IMG/VR virus record: IMGVR_UViG_3300033388_004609
Coordinates: 1 to 64,000 of that record
Source: a virus
DNA: 64,000 nucleotides
Direction: 5' to 3' (one strand)
How positions within the stretch are numbered: position 1 is the first letter of the stretch; every line of letters begins with the position of its first letter. The position numbers and the translations under genes were made by a program. Positions 15,815 through 26,600 of this stretch are shown here, piece after piece. The notes beneath the pieces are model-generated. The model was given only the letters and a program-made list of their open reading frames with translations. It ran no database searches and was not told where the DNA came from.

Positions 15815-16687
15815 TTATTGTGTTGTTTGTTTTTCCGATTTAATATTCAATCTAAACTTTGCTTCCTCGATATACATTTTTACTGCTAATTGTAAAATGT
15901 CATCATGTGTATGATATGAAAATTCACATTCATCTGTTTCAGATATAGCATCGTATGGCGTACAAACAGAACCGGAAGTTAATGTATTCTGAGAAACAAC
16001 TTTAGTGATATAATCACCTTTTTGATATGTGGCACCCATATATACCGATGTTTCAAGTGCTCTCATTTTTATTCCAGTCCCTATCCCACTTAACAATGTT
16101 CCCCCTGATGCAAATGTTTCATAATTGGTATCAAAATTATATGGTCTCCTTAAATAAGTAAGAGAAACATTAGGCAAAGTAGCAGTATAAGTATCATGGA
16201 TAATATATATTCTATCACTCTCCTCGAATACTACAATAGGATTTCTTAATATAGGATAATTCCATGGAGTAGATATTAAAACATCTATCTCCGAATGTGG
16301 AACTATTCGATTAGGAACATATTTTGCTGAAGCAATCTCAATAGCATCCGATCGCGTTACCTGTGAATCGGATCTCACATAATAAACATAATCATCCAAC
16401 ATATCAATATACTTTGCTTTCCCGCTATAAACACCTAATGTTGCTGGACTAGTAGAAAAAACAACAGTCTTAATGAAATTTTTTAAATCATCCGAACGCT
16501 GTTGAATATATCTAACATTCTCTTCGGTCGTAGGCAAACTAATATATTTCTCTTTAAGATACCTTATCTGTGCTTGAGCAATAAATTTAAATACAGTAAA
16601 TGTGTCAGGTCTTTCTTCAGAAATAAATGCACTACTCATTTCCTGAATAACCCTTTCAAATTGTATTTGAAAATCAATGCCTCTCAT
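15815..16687 (-). CDS. Connector/ring-like virion protein 2 of 3
   Basis: 290 residues, paralogous to its two neighbours. It has an N-terminal helix with FIAQAQIRYLKEKYI, a central beta region with an R-R-P-Y strand after VSLTYL, and a C-terminal helix (HDDILQLAVKMYIEEAKFRL) equivalent to that of the other two. It is the longest of the three. Spacing of six bases or less to both neighbours shows a single operon. Assigned as a connector or tail-adaptor component from location. Confidence 0.6.
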   Translation of the reverse strand: MRGIDFQIQFERVIQEMSSAFISEERPDTFTVFKFIAQAQIRYLKEKYISLPTTEENVRYIQQRSDDLKNFIKTVVFSTSPATLGVYSGKAKYIDMLDDYVYYVRSDSQVTRSDAIEIASAKYVPNRIVPHSEIDVLISTPWNYPILRNPIVVFEESDRIYIIHDTYTATLPNVSLTYLRRPYNFDTNYETFASGGTLLSGIGTGIKMRALETSVYMGATYQKGDYITKVVSQNTLTSGSVCTPYDAISETDECEFSYHTHDDILQLAVKMYIEEAKFRLNIKSEKQTTQ

Positions 16688-16689
16688 TA

Positions 16690-17385
16690 TTATTGTGTTT
16701 TAACTGTTTTTTCTTCAATAACCTTTGTTTCGAATCTTTGATCTTGTGATACCTGCATTGCTTCTCTAACTGCCATATCAACAATTTCCTGATGTGTATA
16801 ATCTTCCAAATCACAACCACCATCAACAATCAATGCAGTAGGTTTTTTAATATATCCTAAATGACATTTATGGTCAGTATCAAGATAACCCGTTGTGTAT
16901 GCATCAAAAATAATATAGACAACATCCCCTGAAACATAATACTTCGGTCGCTTAAAGCGTGGTTTATTAAATCCTGTTGTATCAAATTTCCTCGCATACT
17001 CTATTTTTACAAAATCACACTTAATCCATTCCTTGGTCATAATCGGTTCTGTGCGTGTTACCTGTGCTGATAAATTAATTATAAACATTAAATCAGACGC
17101 ATCAATTGAAAGACTAATTCCTTTTGACCTTGAAAAATACGAATTGTTTGAATATACAGTTGCTAATACTCCAGTCATTAGAGGTCGGAGATCAGCCACC
17201 CGTTTTTGATTATCCTCAAATGCAGGTGGTCTGAATTTCTCTCCAAACATTCTTTCTTTAATGAAATTATCTTGTGCATTATTCAGAAACAACAATATCT
17301 CACTGTCCTCATAACCTGGAGCAGCAAGATTTGTCATCTTGTCATAATACTGACTAAAACTTGTAATCATTTCATTTACCGTCAT
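16690..17385 (-). CDS. Connector/ring-like virion protein 1 of 3
   Basis: 231 residues. N-terminal block MTVNEMITSFSQYYD...DSEILLFLNNAQDNFIKE, then a beta region ending in GYIKKPTALIV and a terminal helix HQEIVDMAVREAMQVS. The other two genes carry the same order of blocks, so the three are homologues, and the partial gene at the left edge has a similar beginning. Located directly after the head gene at 17.4-18.3 kb. A head-completion or ring function is inferred, not shown. Confidence 0.6.
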   Translation of the reverse strand: MTVNEMITSFSQYYDKMTNLAAPGYEDSEILLFLNNAQDNFIKERMFGEKFRPPAFEDNQKRVADLRPLMTGVLATVYSNNSYFSRSKGISLSIDASDLMFIINLSAQVTRTEPIMTKEWIKCDFVKIEYARKFDTTGFNKPRFKRPKYYVSGDVVYIIFDAYTTGYLDTDHKCHLGYIKKPTALIVDGGCDLEDYTHQEIVDMAVREAMQVSQDQRFETKVIEEKTVKTQ

Positions 17386-17391
17386 GATAAA

Positions 17392-18279
17392 TTACTCCTT
17401 AGTATTTTCAACCTGCTGAATTAATTTCATTTCAAAATCCTGATTCCTTGAATCTTTTATAAACTCAATTACATCATCCAATACACCAATTGGCTTATCG
17501 GCACCAGGGACAAAATATAAATGTTTCTGCCTGATAAGTGCCCCGCAATTAGTTGACTTTTGAATAAGTAATTTAACCTCATAATTCTCATCCTTTAATA
17601 TCTCAAGAAATAATTGCAGATCCTCATCAATTACCTTTCCGAGTTCTGCCTTACACCATTCGATCGAAGCATCACGAGGTGGCCTCTTAGCCTCTTTCTT
17701 ATTCAAGTAATAAACATAAAGGAAATCTTTCATTTTCGTTACCGAATAATCAATCTTCCCAAATAATTTATAAGCCTCTTTAACATCCTCAACCTTCGTA
17801 ACCTTCTCTTCAATTTCTTCTCCTTCTGCCACAATAGCAAATTTGTAAGTTCCCTTTTCAAACCTGCTTTTCCAATCTTGTGCAATCCGATTAGTATCTG
17901 ATCGTAAAATTAAATACTTCACAAAATCAATTGGATTAGAGAGATCAAGTGTTAATCCGTTCTTATCAAGAGAAACCGTATTTCCAATCCAGTAATTTTT
18001 CTTAACATGAACATTTAATCTTGATTCATCATCTATACCAACTTCTGCAGCAAATTTCTTCTTATCATCATATTCGTCATCCTTCACAAAATCATATAAA
18101 GGATCAATAATTACGTTCCCGTGTGTTATCGGAACAACGATCCCCATGGTAGCTCCATCATTCATGAAAGAGCTATCATGAGATTCGGGTACCCATCCGC
18201 CTTTTCTACGAATAGGTCTTACTGTAACTTTCTTCTTCCGGAGATCCCGGATTTTTCTACTATAAGCATTTGTCTCCAT
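17392..18279 (-). CDS. Head-region protein following the capsid gene
   Basis: 295 residues. The basic N-terminus (KIRDLRKKKVTVRPIRRKGGW) is followed by a mixed fold with a long helical C-terminal half rich in Lys and Glu. It lies directly after the major capsid gene and before the connector-like genes. A head-auxiliary or head-vertex role is the best guess. No domain is recognised. A candidate Shine-Dalgarno-like stretch (minus-strand AGGAGGTAA) precedes the start. Confidence 0.45.
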   Translation of the reverse strand: METNAYSRKIRDLRKKKVTVRPIRRKGGWVPESHDSSFMNDGATMGIVVPITHGNVIIDPLYDFVKDDEYDDKKKFAAEVGIDDESRLNVHVKKNYWIGNTVSLDKNGLTLDLSNPIDFVKYLILRSDTNRIAQDWKSRFEKGTYKFAIVAEGEEIEEKVTKVEDVKEAYKLFGKIDYSVTKMKDFLYVYYLNKKEAKRPPRDASIEWCKAELGKVIDEDLQLFLEILKDENYEVKLLIQKSTNCGALIRQKHLYFVPGADKPIGVLDDVIEFIKDSRNQDFEMKLIQQVENTKE

Positions 18280-18323
18280 GCTATTTTACCTCCTTATATT
18301 AATTAATAATTCAATTACTTATT

Positions 18324-19808
18324 TTACGCAAGTACACTAGGTTTAATGGTAGCACACCTTGTAGGATCTTTAACCATTACACCACGGGTTGTAGCCCTGT
18401 GAATAGTGTATCCATCTTCCGGTGAAGCCATTGTTCTAGTTTTACCTTGTATCTGAAACGGATCACGAAGACCTGGAATATACCCCATAAAGTCTTCCAT
18501 TCCTTTTTCAAGAACCAACTTAATATTATCCTCACCACCTACACGACCAACATTAAGAATCTGATAAACATAAGACTGAGCAACCCCTTTTCCAGATGGA
18601 TGCAAAATCTTATTTCTCTCTCTGTCGTCAAATGTAGGATCGACCATAACACCAAGTTTAGTACCGTCGGGACCCATATACTCGATAAAGTTTTCATGCA
18701 ATCCCCATCCCTTACCTGTCTTATACAACATATCTAAGTTCCTAAGTGGAGTATAGAGTTGTGTATAATTTTTCAGGGATTTATGGAAATTGTATGCTCC
18801 CCATTTACCGGTACGCATAATAACCTCCCGGCTATCACCGTATCCACCATGAGAATCATCTGTAAGGTCCATAATAGCTTCTGTAAGCCATTCAATATCC
18901 AGATCGAAATCATTGTAGAAAAGCATATTTCCACTTTCGATCTGCTCTTCTAATCCTGCACCTTGTTCAATTATGAACCCGGAACTACCTTTTTGCTTGA
19001 ATGTTCCATCATCAGCTTTATTGGTAGATGCAAAATTAGTCAGTTTGTCAGCCATGTCCTGGAACTGCTGTTCAAATTCCCAGTCAGCATAATCCTGCCA
19101 TGTCTTCATTATTGTTTCTTTACCGTCAGAATCAACTGCTTTCCATGCAAATGCCACGGGACGATTAATCATATTACCCGGCCTGGTATCCTGCATACGA
19201 ATCATAGAGAAAGTGTTCTTCATAGAGAAAGGACTGGTGTAGGAAGGTGTTCCACCCTTGATGGATAGAGTCTTTTCTACAATAGACCATTCTTTTGAGA
19301 ACCGCTTACCTGCTACTAATTCAGCATATGGAATATACAGATCCGGATCACCGGTAAATAATTCGCATTCATAATCCCAATTCGTCCCGTTAGGGGTTGG
19401 AATATCTACAATACGAATAGGATATACGGAATTCTGCTCACCAACAATTAAGTTAGTGTCTGAAAAATACTGCTCAGGAAAAGTCAGTGTAAACCTTGCT
19501 CCGTTTATACCTGTCCTGCTTGTTGCAGAAATTGCAGATCCGTTAACATAACATGCGACTAAAGGAATATTCTTTTTAGAACTTCCTTGTAATCTCCAGC
19601 GGAAATCATCATCCGTTGGTAGTGTCAATGTATTAAATTTATTCAAAAATATCGAAAAATTAATACCTCTATTTGCCTTATATAGCAAACTTACTAACTT
19701 ACTCGTTTCCTGGGGTTGCGTTTGATATATCGCTCCCAAGTGGTTCTTGGTTGTTAAACCAGCCCATTCGGTAGGAAAGTACTCTTGTAATGGTGATACT
19801 TGTTGCAT
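18324..19808 (-). CDS. Major capsid protein
   Basis: 494 residues, the expected size of a large HK97-fold capsid protein. Evidence is positional plus composition: it follows terminase, portal and a scaffold-like gene in the standard order. It has few charged stretches, many aromatic and Gly/Asn residues, and no signal or coiled coil. A segment near residues 300-335 (DFDLDIEWLTEAIMDLTDD) gives a long spine-type helix. There is no visible N-terminal pro-domain. Assignment as capsid is strong from order but not from a motif I can name. Confidence 0.75.
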   Translation of the reverse strand: MQQVSPLQEYFPTEWAGLTTKNHLGAIYQTQPQETSKLVSLLYKANRGINFSIFLNKFNTLTLPTDDDFRWRLQGSSKKNIPLVACYVNGSAISATSRTGINGARFTLTFPEQYFSDTNLIVGEQNSVYPIRIVDIPTPNGTNWDYECELFTGDPDLYIPYAELVAGKRFSKEWSIVEKTLSIKGGTPSYTSPFSMKNTFSMIRMQDTRPGNMINRPVAFAWKAVDSDGKETIMKTWQDYADWEFEQQFQDMADKLTNFASTNKADDGTFKQKGSSGFIIEQGAGLEEQIESGNMLFYNDFDLDIEWLTEAIMDLTDDSHGGYGDSREVIMRTGKWGAYNFHKSLKNYTQLYTPLRNLDMLYKTGKGWGLHENFIEYMGPDGTKLGVMVDPTFDDRERNKILHPSGKGVAQSYVYQILNVGRVGGEDNIKLVLEKGMEDFMGYIPGLRDPFQIQGKTRTMASPEDGYTIHRATTRGVMVKDPTRCATIKPSVLA

Positions 19809-19835
19809 TTATATAAAATTTAAAAATGGTTTTTC

Positions 19836-21104
19836 TTACATGTTTGTCGGGAAAATAATAACATCTTCTTTCTCCTTCTCACTTTCTGTCTTTGGTTTCT
19901 CGACAGTATGTATACCGGATTGATGTTTATCATTCCCGAAACTATTTAATAATTTATTTGTTGCATTACTCTCTGATTTCTTGGCAAACTTATTTAAGTC
20001 TTTATTACCATCAAAAAATCCATTCTTGATAAAATAATTTAGTTTCATCTCAAATACAATTGGATCTTTTGCTCTCACGTCCATAGCTGCACTAATCGGT
20101 ACATCTCTGCCATTCCTACTTTCATATCGTACAGGAACAGTCATCATCTCTTCAATCTTTGTCTTTTCAGCTTTAGTAACTTCTATACCAGGAAATATTT
20201 CCTTAACCTCGGAAACCTTTTTAGAAATATTCTCTCTCGTTTTCTCATTTGCTTTTTCCCTAGCTTCTTTATCCGCTTTAGCTGCTATTTGAATATCTTT
20301 TTCTTCTTTATCGATAGCTGCATTGATATCATTTAATCCATCTTTCGACTCTTCAAACAATTCTTCATCCTGTACAGCCTTCTCAACAAACTTCCCAATC
20401 TTAGCTTCAGTAAATCCTTTCATCCTTAAAGATTCCGAATAGGTTTCTTTTTGAAGTTCTTCATTATCTTTAAGATCCTTTTCACCTATAGAAGCATATC
20501 TATCTTTATAAGACATTATATTACGTACAGTTTCAAAAGGAACACCTTCATCAAGTGATTTAAGAAAATCCTGTGCCATTGGACTGAGAGACTTCTTGTA
20601 TTGATCAATGCCAGTATTGATAGATTCTTTTATCTGCATAGCAATATGTTCATCTATCTTATCAAGAGCCTCTGCCGGCTCTAAATCTTTAATATCATCA
20701 AGATTAAAATTGGGAAGTACACCTTTATCTTGAAGAGACGCAGCATGGAGATGGACAGAAGACTCTCCTTCATTTGGCGTACCCCCCAGTTTCTTGTTGT
20801 CATCTTTTATCTCTTCTGATTTTTGTTCTCCACCTGCTGCTTGTGTATTATCAACCTGAATAGTGTCAGGTTTTTTAGGTTCTTGTTTAACTTCAGGTTT
20901 ATTACCTGGTTCTGTAGGTTCTTCTTTGGTGCCATTTTGTGTACCCTGAGTACCTTCTCCTTTGTCACCTGCATCCGATTGTATCTCCGTTTTAACCTTT
21001 TCTAGTTCTTCAGAGGTTTGATCAACCGTGATCAGATTCTCCTCGATACTATCTGTGTCGATAGTGTCGAAAAGATCATCTTGACTTTGCTGCTTTTGAT
21101 TCAT
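19836..21104 (-). CDS. Scaffold-like protein
   Basis: 422 residues, highly charged. The N-terminal third is low-complexity, rich in Glu, Thr, Pro, Gln and Lys. The remainder is almost entirely helical with many Glu-Lys pairs (KADKEAREKANEKTRENISKKVSEV). This acidic coiled-coil composition and the position between portal and capsid genes are standard for a capsid scaffolding protein. No protease motif is seen. The minus-strand leader holds an AAAGGAG near the start. Confidence 0.65.
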   Translation of the reverse strand: MNQKQQSQDDLFDTIDTDSIEENLITVDQTSEELEKVKTEIQSDAGDKGEGTQGTQNGTKEEPTEPGNKPEVKQEPKKPDTIQVDNTQAAGGEQKSEEIKDDNKKLGGTPNEGESSVHLHAASLQDKGVLPNFNLDDIKDLEPAEALDKIDEHIAMQIKESINTGIDQYKKSLSPMAQDFLKSLDEGVPFETVRNIMSYKDRYASIGEKDLKDNEELQKETYSESLRMKGFTEAKIGKFVEKAVQDEELFEESKDGLNDINAAIDKEEKDIQIAAKADKEAREKANEKTRENISKKVSEVKEIFPGIEVTKAEKTKIEEMMTVPVRYESRNGRDVPISAAMDVRAKDPIVFEMKLNYFIKNGFFDGNKDLNKFAKKSESNATNKLLNSFGNDKHQSGIHTVEKPKTESEKEKEDVIIFPTNM

Positions 21105-21157
21105 AAAAATTTCTCCTTTGCTTTTACAAGTTTAATAATTAGAAAATAAATGCACAA

Positions 21158-21174
21158 CAGTATCACCAATACTG
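21158..21174. repeat. Small hairpin/palindrome in the portal-scaffold gap
   Basis: CAGTAT-CACCA-ATACTG in the 147-base gap before the scaffold gene. No T-run follows on the minus strand, so it is not an ordinary terminator; it may be an RNA processing or regulatory stem. Confidence 0.4.
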
Positions 21175-21251
21175 CCTTTGTTTATATAAGTTTTTCCTTT
21201 ATAGAGATTTTTATATATAATTAAATTATATGTTTTGGGTTTTCCTTAAAA

Positions 21252-23675
21252 TTATTTTTGAGCTTTTGATGTTGCTTTTCTACTCCTTGCAATCTTCTCT
21301 TGTGAATTGATATTCAATTTATTAAGTTCTTTATCCTGCTTTAACTTTGCATTGAATTGTCGACTTTTCTCCTCAAATTCTTTACGTCTTTCTTCTAATT
21401 GTAAACGTAATTTTTCAAGGTCAGCACGATTCTTCTCTAATTGACCACTATCTGAACCCTGGGCCTTTAATATTTCGGCATCAATCTCCATCTGTTTCAT
21501 GGTAATCTCTGCCTGTATTTTATTCATCTCGATTGCGTATGTCTGATCAATTTTCATCTTTTCAAATTGCATCATTGCCTGCTTGGTTCTTTCTTGCGAT
21601 TCCAAAGTTTCTTTTCTTGCAGTATCTTCTCTCTGATCTCTCTCTTTCTCTGATTGTTCAAGTTTTTTAGCCATTGAAGAAACACTTGTATCACGATAGA
21701 TATTTAACACATCAGATAATTTAGCTTTATCATTCTGTAGAGCTGCATGAGCAAATTGCTTAATAGCTTGTATAAGCGCTGCATCATTTGAACTATCCGA
21801 TACATATAATCCATATTCTGATTCAGCCAACATTTTCCTATCTACAGTTACTATATTAGAAATTAATCCGTCATCAACATATTGCAATTTCTTCACACCT
21901 CCATTCTTTGCATCACCCCAACAATGTTTTGCTGTTTCAAGAATTAACATTAATACCCTTATCTTAGTATTATCATGTAACATAAACCACTCTTCCGTTA
22001 TATGAGAAGATTGAGTAACACTTCTTTCTACACCACCAAGTGTTTCACGATTACTTATTTGTCCTTCTCTCTGTGGTGATATGCCGGCAACCTCACTTAA
22101 TTCATTCTTAACATATAATGCCAATTCAAGATTTGCTTTTATGACTCCTTCAGAAGATAGATTTATCGCTTCGGATTTTCTCTGCTTAACAGTACCAACC
22201 AGTCTACCCTTAGCCATACCCTTCTTCCCTTCCTTGAATGAATCCTTAATCATATACCCATTTGCCTCGGCATACATCATAACCAGTTCTTCATCCCATC
22301 CATCAGGTATCTCTGCAAGATCCAGTTCAGCTATTACCCCTTTATTACGCGCAGACGCAAGCTCTGTACGCCTCATATAAACATTATATAGATACTTGTA
22401 AGGTTTTACCCTATCCATAAGAGATATTCCCTCACTGGTATTTATACTATATATTGTACCTACATATGGTGGTAAGCACTTAGAAGGATTACTCATTGAC
22501 GATCCTATCCTTGGTAGAGGCTCCATTCTAACATATATATCCGGGCCTATCTTATACCCTTGCCACCATTCATTAATCCAGAACCATTTAACTTTCCAAC
22601 CAAGATCATCTCTTATAGGAAAATTCTCATCAACAAACGTTTCTCTTTCATCTCCATTCTTATCTATATAAGCAAGTTTACCAACCTTCTTACGTGATTT
22701 CCATACTACACGGGAAACTCTTATATCCCCATCAGCATTATAATGACTACCGTAGCCATGAGTTGTCTTACCATCAACGGTTATGAGTTGGGAGTTTGAG
22801 TGATATGTACTATCCTGGGCACTATCAATAGGACCAACAAGTACAATATCTGCCGGATGTTTTCCAAACCGGCTTTTTTCTTCAAGTTGCGAAACCTGAT
22901 CACTGCTCAAAACATCCCAAAACTCATCGATCACACTACCCACGGATCGAAAACCGTCCTCCACTATTAGATCTGCGTCTTCTATCTTATGACTTTCCCC
23001 CATTCCCATCGTATAAATGTTTAGAGGGTTTTTTCTTGTTGTTATCGGTTCACCATGTATTGCATCTACAGCAAATATTTCTTCTGCAGCTACAAGCACA
23101 TCAAAGAATGATGAACTGAAAATATGTTTTAATTGTTGTGTATGCCAAAAATATGAAAGGATCCTACTACCCATCTTCTCAGAAGCATCTTGGTATTCAT
23201 ATTCCTGGTAATGTTTTAATTGTTCCATTCTTCTTCCTGCTTGCTCTTCCGAATAATCTGAATTACTTATTTCAGAAAACATAAGATCCCTTAATTGCAT
23301 ACCCATCGCATACTCTTTTGCACTTATGGCATCTTCATTAACTGTTCTTAACCGAAAATCAAATCTACGTTTCGCTTCTTCTCCTTTTAAAACATTAAAC
23401 TTTGATAACTCGATAGGATAATTCTGAATCTTCGCGGGAAAATGAACACCTTTAATATTCATAGGATTAAAAACCTTCTCGATCTCCGCTTCGTCAATTA
23501 TTCCAGCTATCAAATTATAATTCACCACAAGGTCCGCTTTACGTTTTCTAATTATTCCAGTTTCGGAAGTAGTAATCGTTAATCCTGCTTCGATATTTTC
23601 TTTTCCCCATGTCTTGTTTTTCTCTGTCATGGTTTTCTTCTGAGCAGGTAAATGATAAAGTTTTGTTTGTAACAT
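21252..23675 (-). CDS. Portal protein
   Basis: 807 residues, directly after the terminase (four bases). The first 560 residues have a mixed fold compatible with a large portal. The C-terminal 190 residues form a long highly charged coiled coil (EKERDQREDTARKETLESQ...) as expected for the portal crown and barrel. The dodecameric portal sits at one capsid vertex, where DNA enters and leaves. The length and long helical C-terminus match portals of crAss-like and related phages (family knowledge), but I see no single diagnostic motif. Confidence 0.7.
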   Translation of the reverse strand: MLQTKLYHLPAQKKTMTEKNKTWGKENIEAGLTITTSETGIIRKRKADLVVNYNLIAGIIDEAEIEKVFNPMNIKGVHFPAKIQNYPIELSKFNVLKGEEAKRRFDFRLRTVNEDAISAKEYAMGMQLRDLMFSEISNSDYSEEQAGRRMEQLKHYQEYEYQDASEKMGSRILSYFWHTQQLKHIFSSSFFDVLVAAEEIFAVDAIHGEPITTRKNPLNIYTMGMGESHKIEDADLIVEDGFRSVGSVIDEFWDVLSSDQVSQLEEKSRFGKHPADIVLVGPIDSAQDSTYHSNSQLITVDGKTTHGYGSHYNADGDIRVSRVVWKSRKKVGKLAYIDKNGDERETFVDENFPIRDDLGWKVKWFWINEWWQGYKIGPDIYVRMEPLPRIGSSMSNPSKCLPPYVGTIYSINTSEGISLMDRVKPYKYLYNVYMRRTELASARNKGVIAELDLAEIPDGWDEELVMMYAEANGYMIKDSFKEGKKGMAKGRLVGTVKQRKSEAINLSSEGVIKANLELALYVKNELSEVAGISPQREGQISNRETLGGVERSVTQSSHITEEWFMLHDNTKIRVLMLILETAKHCWGDAKNGGVKKLQYVDDGLISNIVTVDRKMLAESEYGLYVSDSSNDAALIQAIKQFAHAALQNDKAKLSDVLNIYRDTSVSSMAKKLEQSEKERDQREDTARKETLESQERTKQAMMQFEKMKIDQTYAIEMNKIQAEITMKQMEIDAEILKAQGSDSGQLEKNRADLEKLRLQLEERRKEFEEKSRQFNAKLKQDKELNKLNINSQEKIARSRKATSKAQK

Positions 23676-23679
23676 AATT

Positions 23680-26600
23680 TTAAATTTTTAGTTGTTTTTT
23701 TAATTCTCTCATTTTTAACATTTTTGCAAATGGATCTGCTTTCTCCATGGCTTTATATTTAAACATATCCATTCTTGCAAAAAAACCTGGTACCTCCAAT
23801 GCTTTATGTGATTCCTCCGGATCGAAATGCATCATGTCTTCTTTAAGAAGCATCAACATTCCAAATGCGCTTACTCTGTCAAAATTACCGTCTTTATGCC
23901 AATATATAAATTCCTGTAATAATGGAATAGATCGTATTGTATGTAAATTCATTAACTCACTACTACTGCTAACTTTAGTCACCAAATGTATTAATGATAA
24001 TTCTCTCGCCCATTTATTTATTCCCTGTGTACCAGGAGATCCTTTTCCACGATTAAGTACTACTTTATCAACTACCTTATCAGCTACTACCTTTGGAGTA
24101 TCACAAAGCAAGTATGAAGAGAATGTATTATTCATATAAGTCCCCATACCCTTGCAATCATTCTCGTAATTACACTTAGCATTATAATATATTAGTAACC
24201 TGCGAACATTTTCATAATACATATTCGCTGTCAGTGGCCGACCAGTATATTCTGCAACAATTCTACCTGTCACTTTATTCATGACAAATGTTGAACCAAG
24301 TGAATCTGTTGTTGAGTCATCATGGTCATATGTATCGTTACCAGCTATATAAAGTCCATACGGCACTTCTCCATCCTCTCCTGTTACTGGATGCTCATAG
24401 ATCACTATACACCCTTCTATAAGCTTCTTATCGTTTAAAGGGAATGTTCTAATCGGTCTTGCCTCAGGATCTAGTTTCCATTCAATCTTTTCAGTCTCCG
24501 GGTTAATTACAAGTTTACCAACATACTCTGTGTCTTCGAATTTTTCAGGGTGAGTTCTTACATACGCAAGATGTTCTTTAAGATCATTAATAGGAAAGAT
24601 AGTACCACCAATACGCATACATGCTTCCTGTGGTGTCTTGGGTTCTTCTGCAATGTGTCTTATTATTGCTTCGGGATTCTTTGTTTCATTTCTTACTTTA
24701 TCCCTATCAGCCTCTATTAGTTTATCTGCAAGTTCTGTATCTGAATTACCATCCTTATCCATGGTCCCTTCAAGATTCTTTAATACAGAAGAAAAGAAAC
24801 CAGACTTCGATCCAGCAGTTGTAGTATCCCATATATTAGGAACCATATGAACATTATATCCACCACCTTCATAATAAAGTTGCTCTAACCCCATAAAGTC
24901 TTGATTTTCAGTTCCTCCAGTTTGTTTGGTTATAAAATTGTTTGAGATATATGTATTTGTGTAAGCTGTATGAAGATTATAAATATTCTGCATCCCTATA
25001 TATTCAACCTTTGTAACAGATTCGGTTCTAAAATTAGTCATTCCTTTTTTGCCAATAAAAAAATGACCTTTATCATTATCAGGATTCAATTCGAAAACAC
25101 CTTTATTAATTCTGCTTCTATCTATAGAATTAGATTCATGTATCCGTCTCAAGACTTCCACTTTTTTCTTAGACAAAAGTTTAATATTCTTTTCGAAATT
25201 CTTTACATCATTTATATTTGTAATATACAATCTATAAACATATTCTTTACCACCACTATATCCGCTAGTTCTCTTCTCTTTGATTATATTACCATGAATG
25301 CCAAACTTCGTCAACTGATAATAAACCTCCTTAAGTAAAGGTTTAATATTACTCGTCAATACTACTCGAACTGTTTTCTTTTGCTTAGTCCATGTCACAT
25401 GACCATCTGCATCAAAATAGCCTGCAAGTAAATCAGAAAGTGATTTTTTATTATATTCGTGAATATTCTTAGGGAGCCTTTTATCATCTTTTACTTGTCC
25501 GTATATACCAATATCTTTTAATACATGTGAAAAGTTCTTTATTCCTACCGAATCATGCACTCCTCCATTACTCATAAATTTTGATTTGTATATAGAGGTA
25601 TCATAATTTTTCTTAACATATTTTAATATTGAATCGTCTGCACATGACAATTGAGGAGTTGCTCCTTTTGTATAATTTCCATCACCAATTAATAATCCTA
25701 TTAATCGAGCATCTTTTATATTCTTTTTCCCAAATACAGGAACTTCATCAATCTTTAATAATTGATCTCCTGGTTTTATATTTTTTGTTAATGTAAACGA
25801 AACTCTTCTTCCTGCCTGAAATTTTCCATCCATATATTTATACCATTGAGGTCTTGTCCACATTAATGGATGATCTCCTGAACATTCTATATAATTTTCT
25901 CCTGAAGTTGTTATTCTATAACATGGCTTTTTTTCAGGAGGTTTAAACCATTTTATTTTTTCTTTATAGGACTTATAACCATCGTAACCTATAATTCCAT
26001 CCTCTTGTTGTAAATCTTCAATATTTATTAGTTTTCCATCTTTCGTCCATACTTTAGTTCCTGCACAAACACAGCCGAAGGATGCTTGCAAACCAAAAGT
26101 AAGTCTTCCTTGTTGCATACTTTTTAAGGAGATGTTCCATGCTTTTAATAAGTTAGGATTTTTTCCGCTCTCTTCATACAGTATTAATTTTCCACGCTTG
26201 CCACGTGCTTTGTTCCAATTGTTTTTTAGACTTACTCCTATTATCTCTGACTTAAATCCTTTCTCTATTTTTAATCCATTCCTCTGAATATAGTAAGAAG
26301 CTCTTCTATGCATTACACTATTATGGACCTGTCGTCTTTTTCCCCATGGAGTATGATTTTCTATATGAGTCATCATATCCCATGCCTTGGTTATTATACC
26401 ATCTTCAATAAGATAATCTTTATCATCCGCAAAACAATAACTTTTACTTCCTGGAATAAGATAATAATTACGATTACACATACCGCCACCTTTAAGACTA
26501 AATCCTCTCCCCCTGGTTTTGATTACCACTGCATGTTCACCACTCTCTTCTGCATCATTCAGATAATGAAAATATGTATAATCATTATCCCAAAAATGAG

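Noticed and set aside
24970-25338. A 122-residue plus-strand ORF opposite the intein.
   Set aside because: It is a shadow of the intein; hydrophobic composition follows from antisense Lys/Asn codons.
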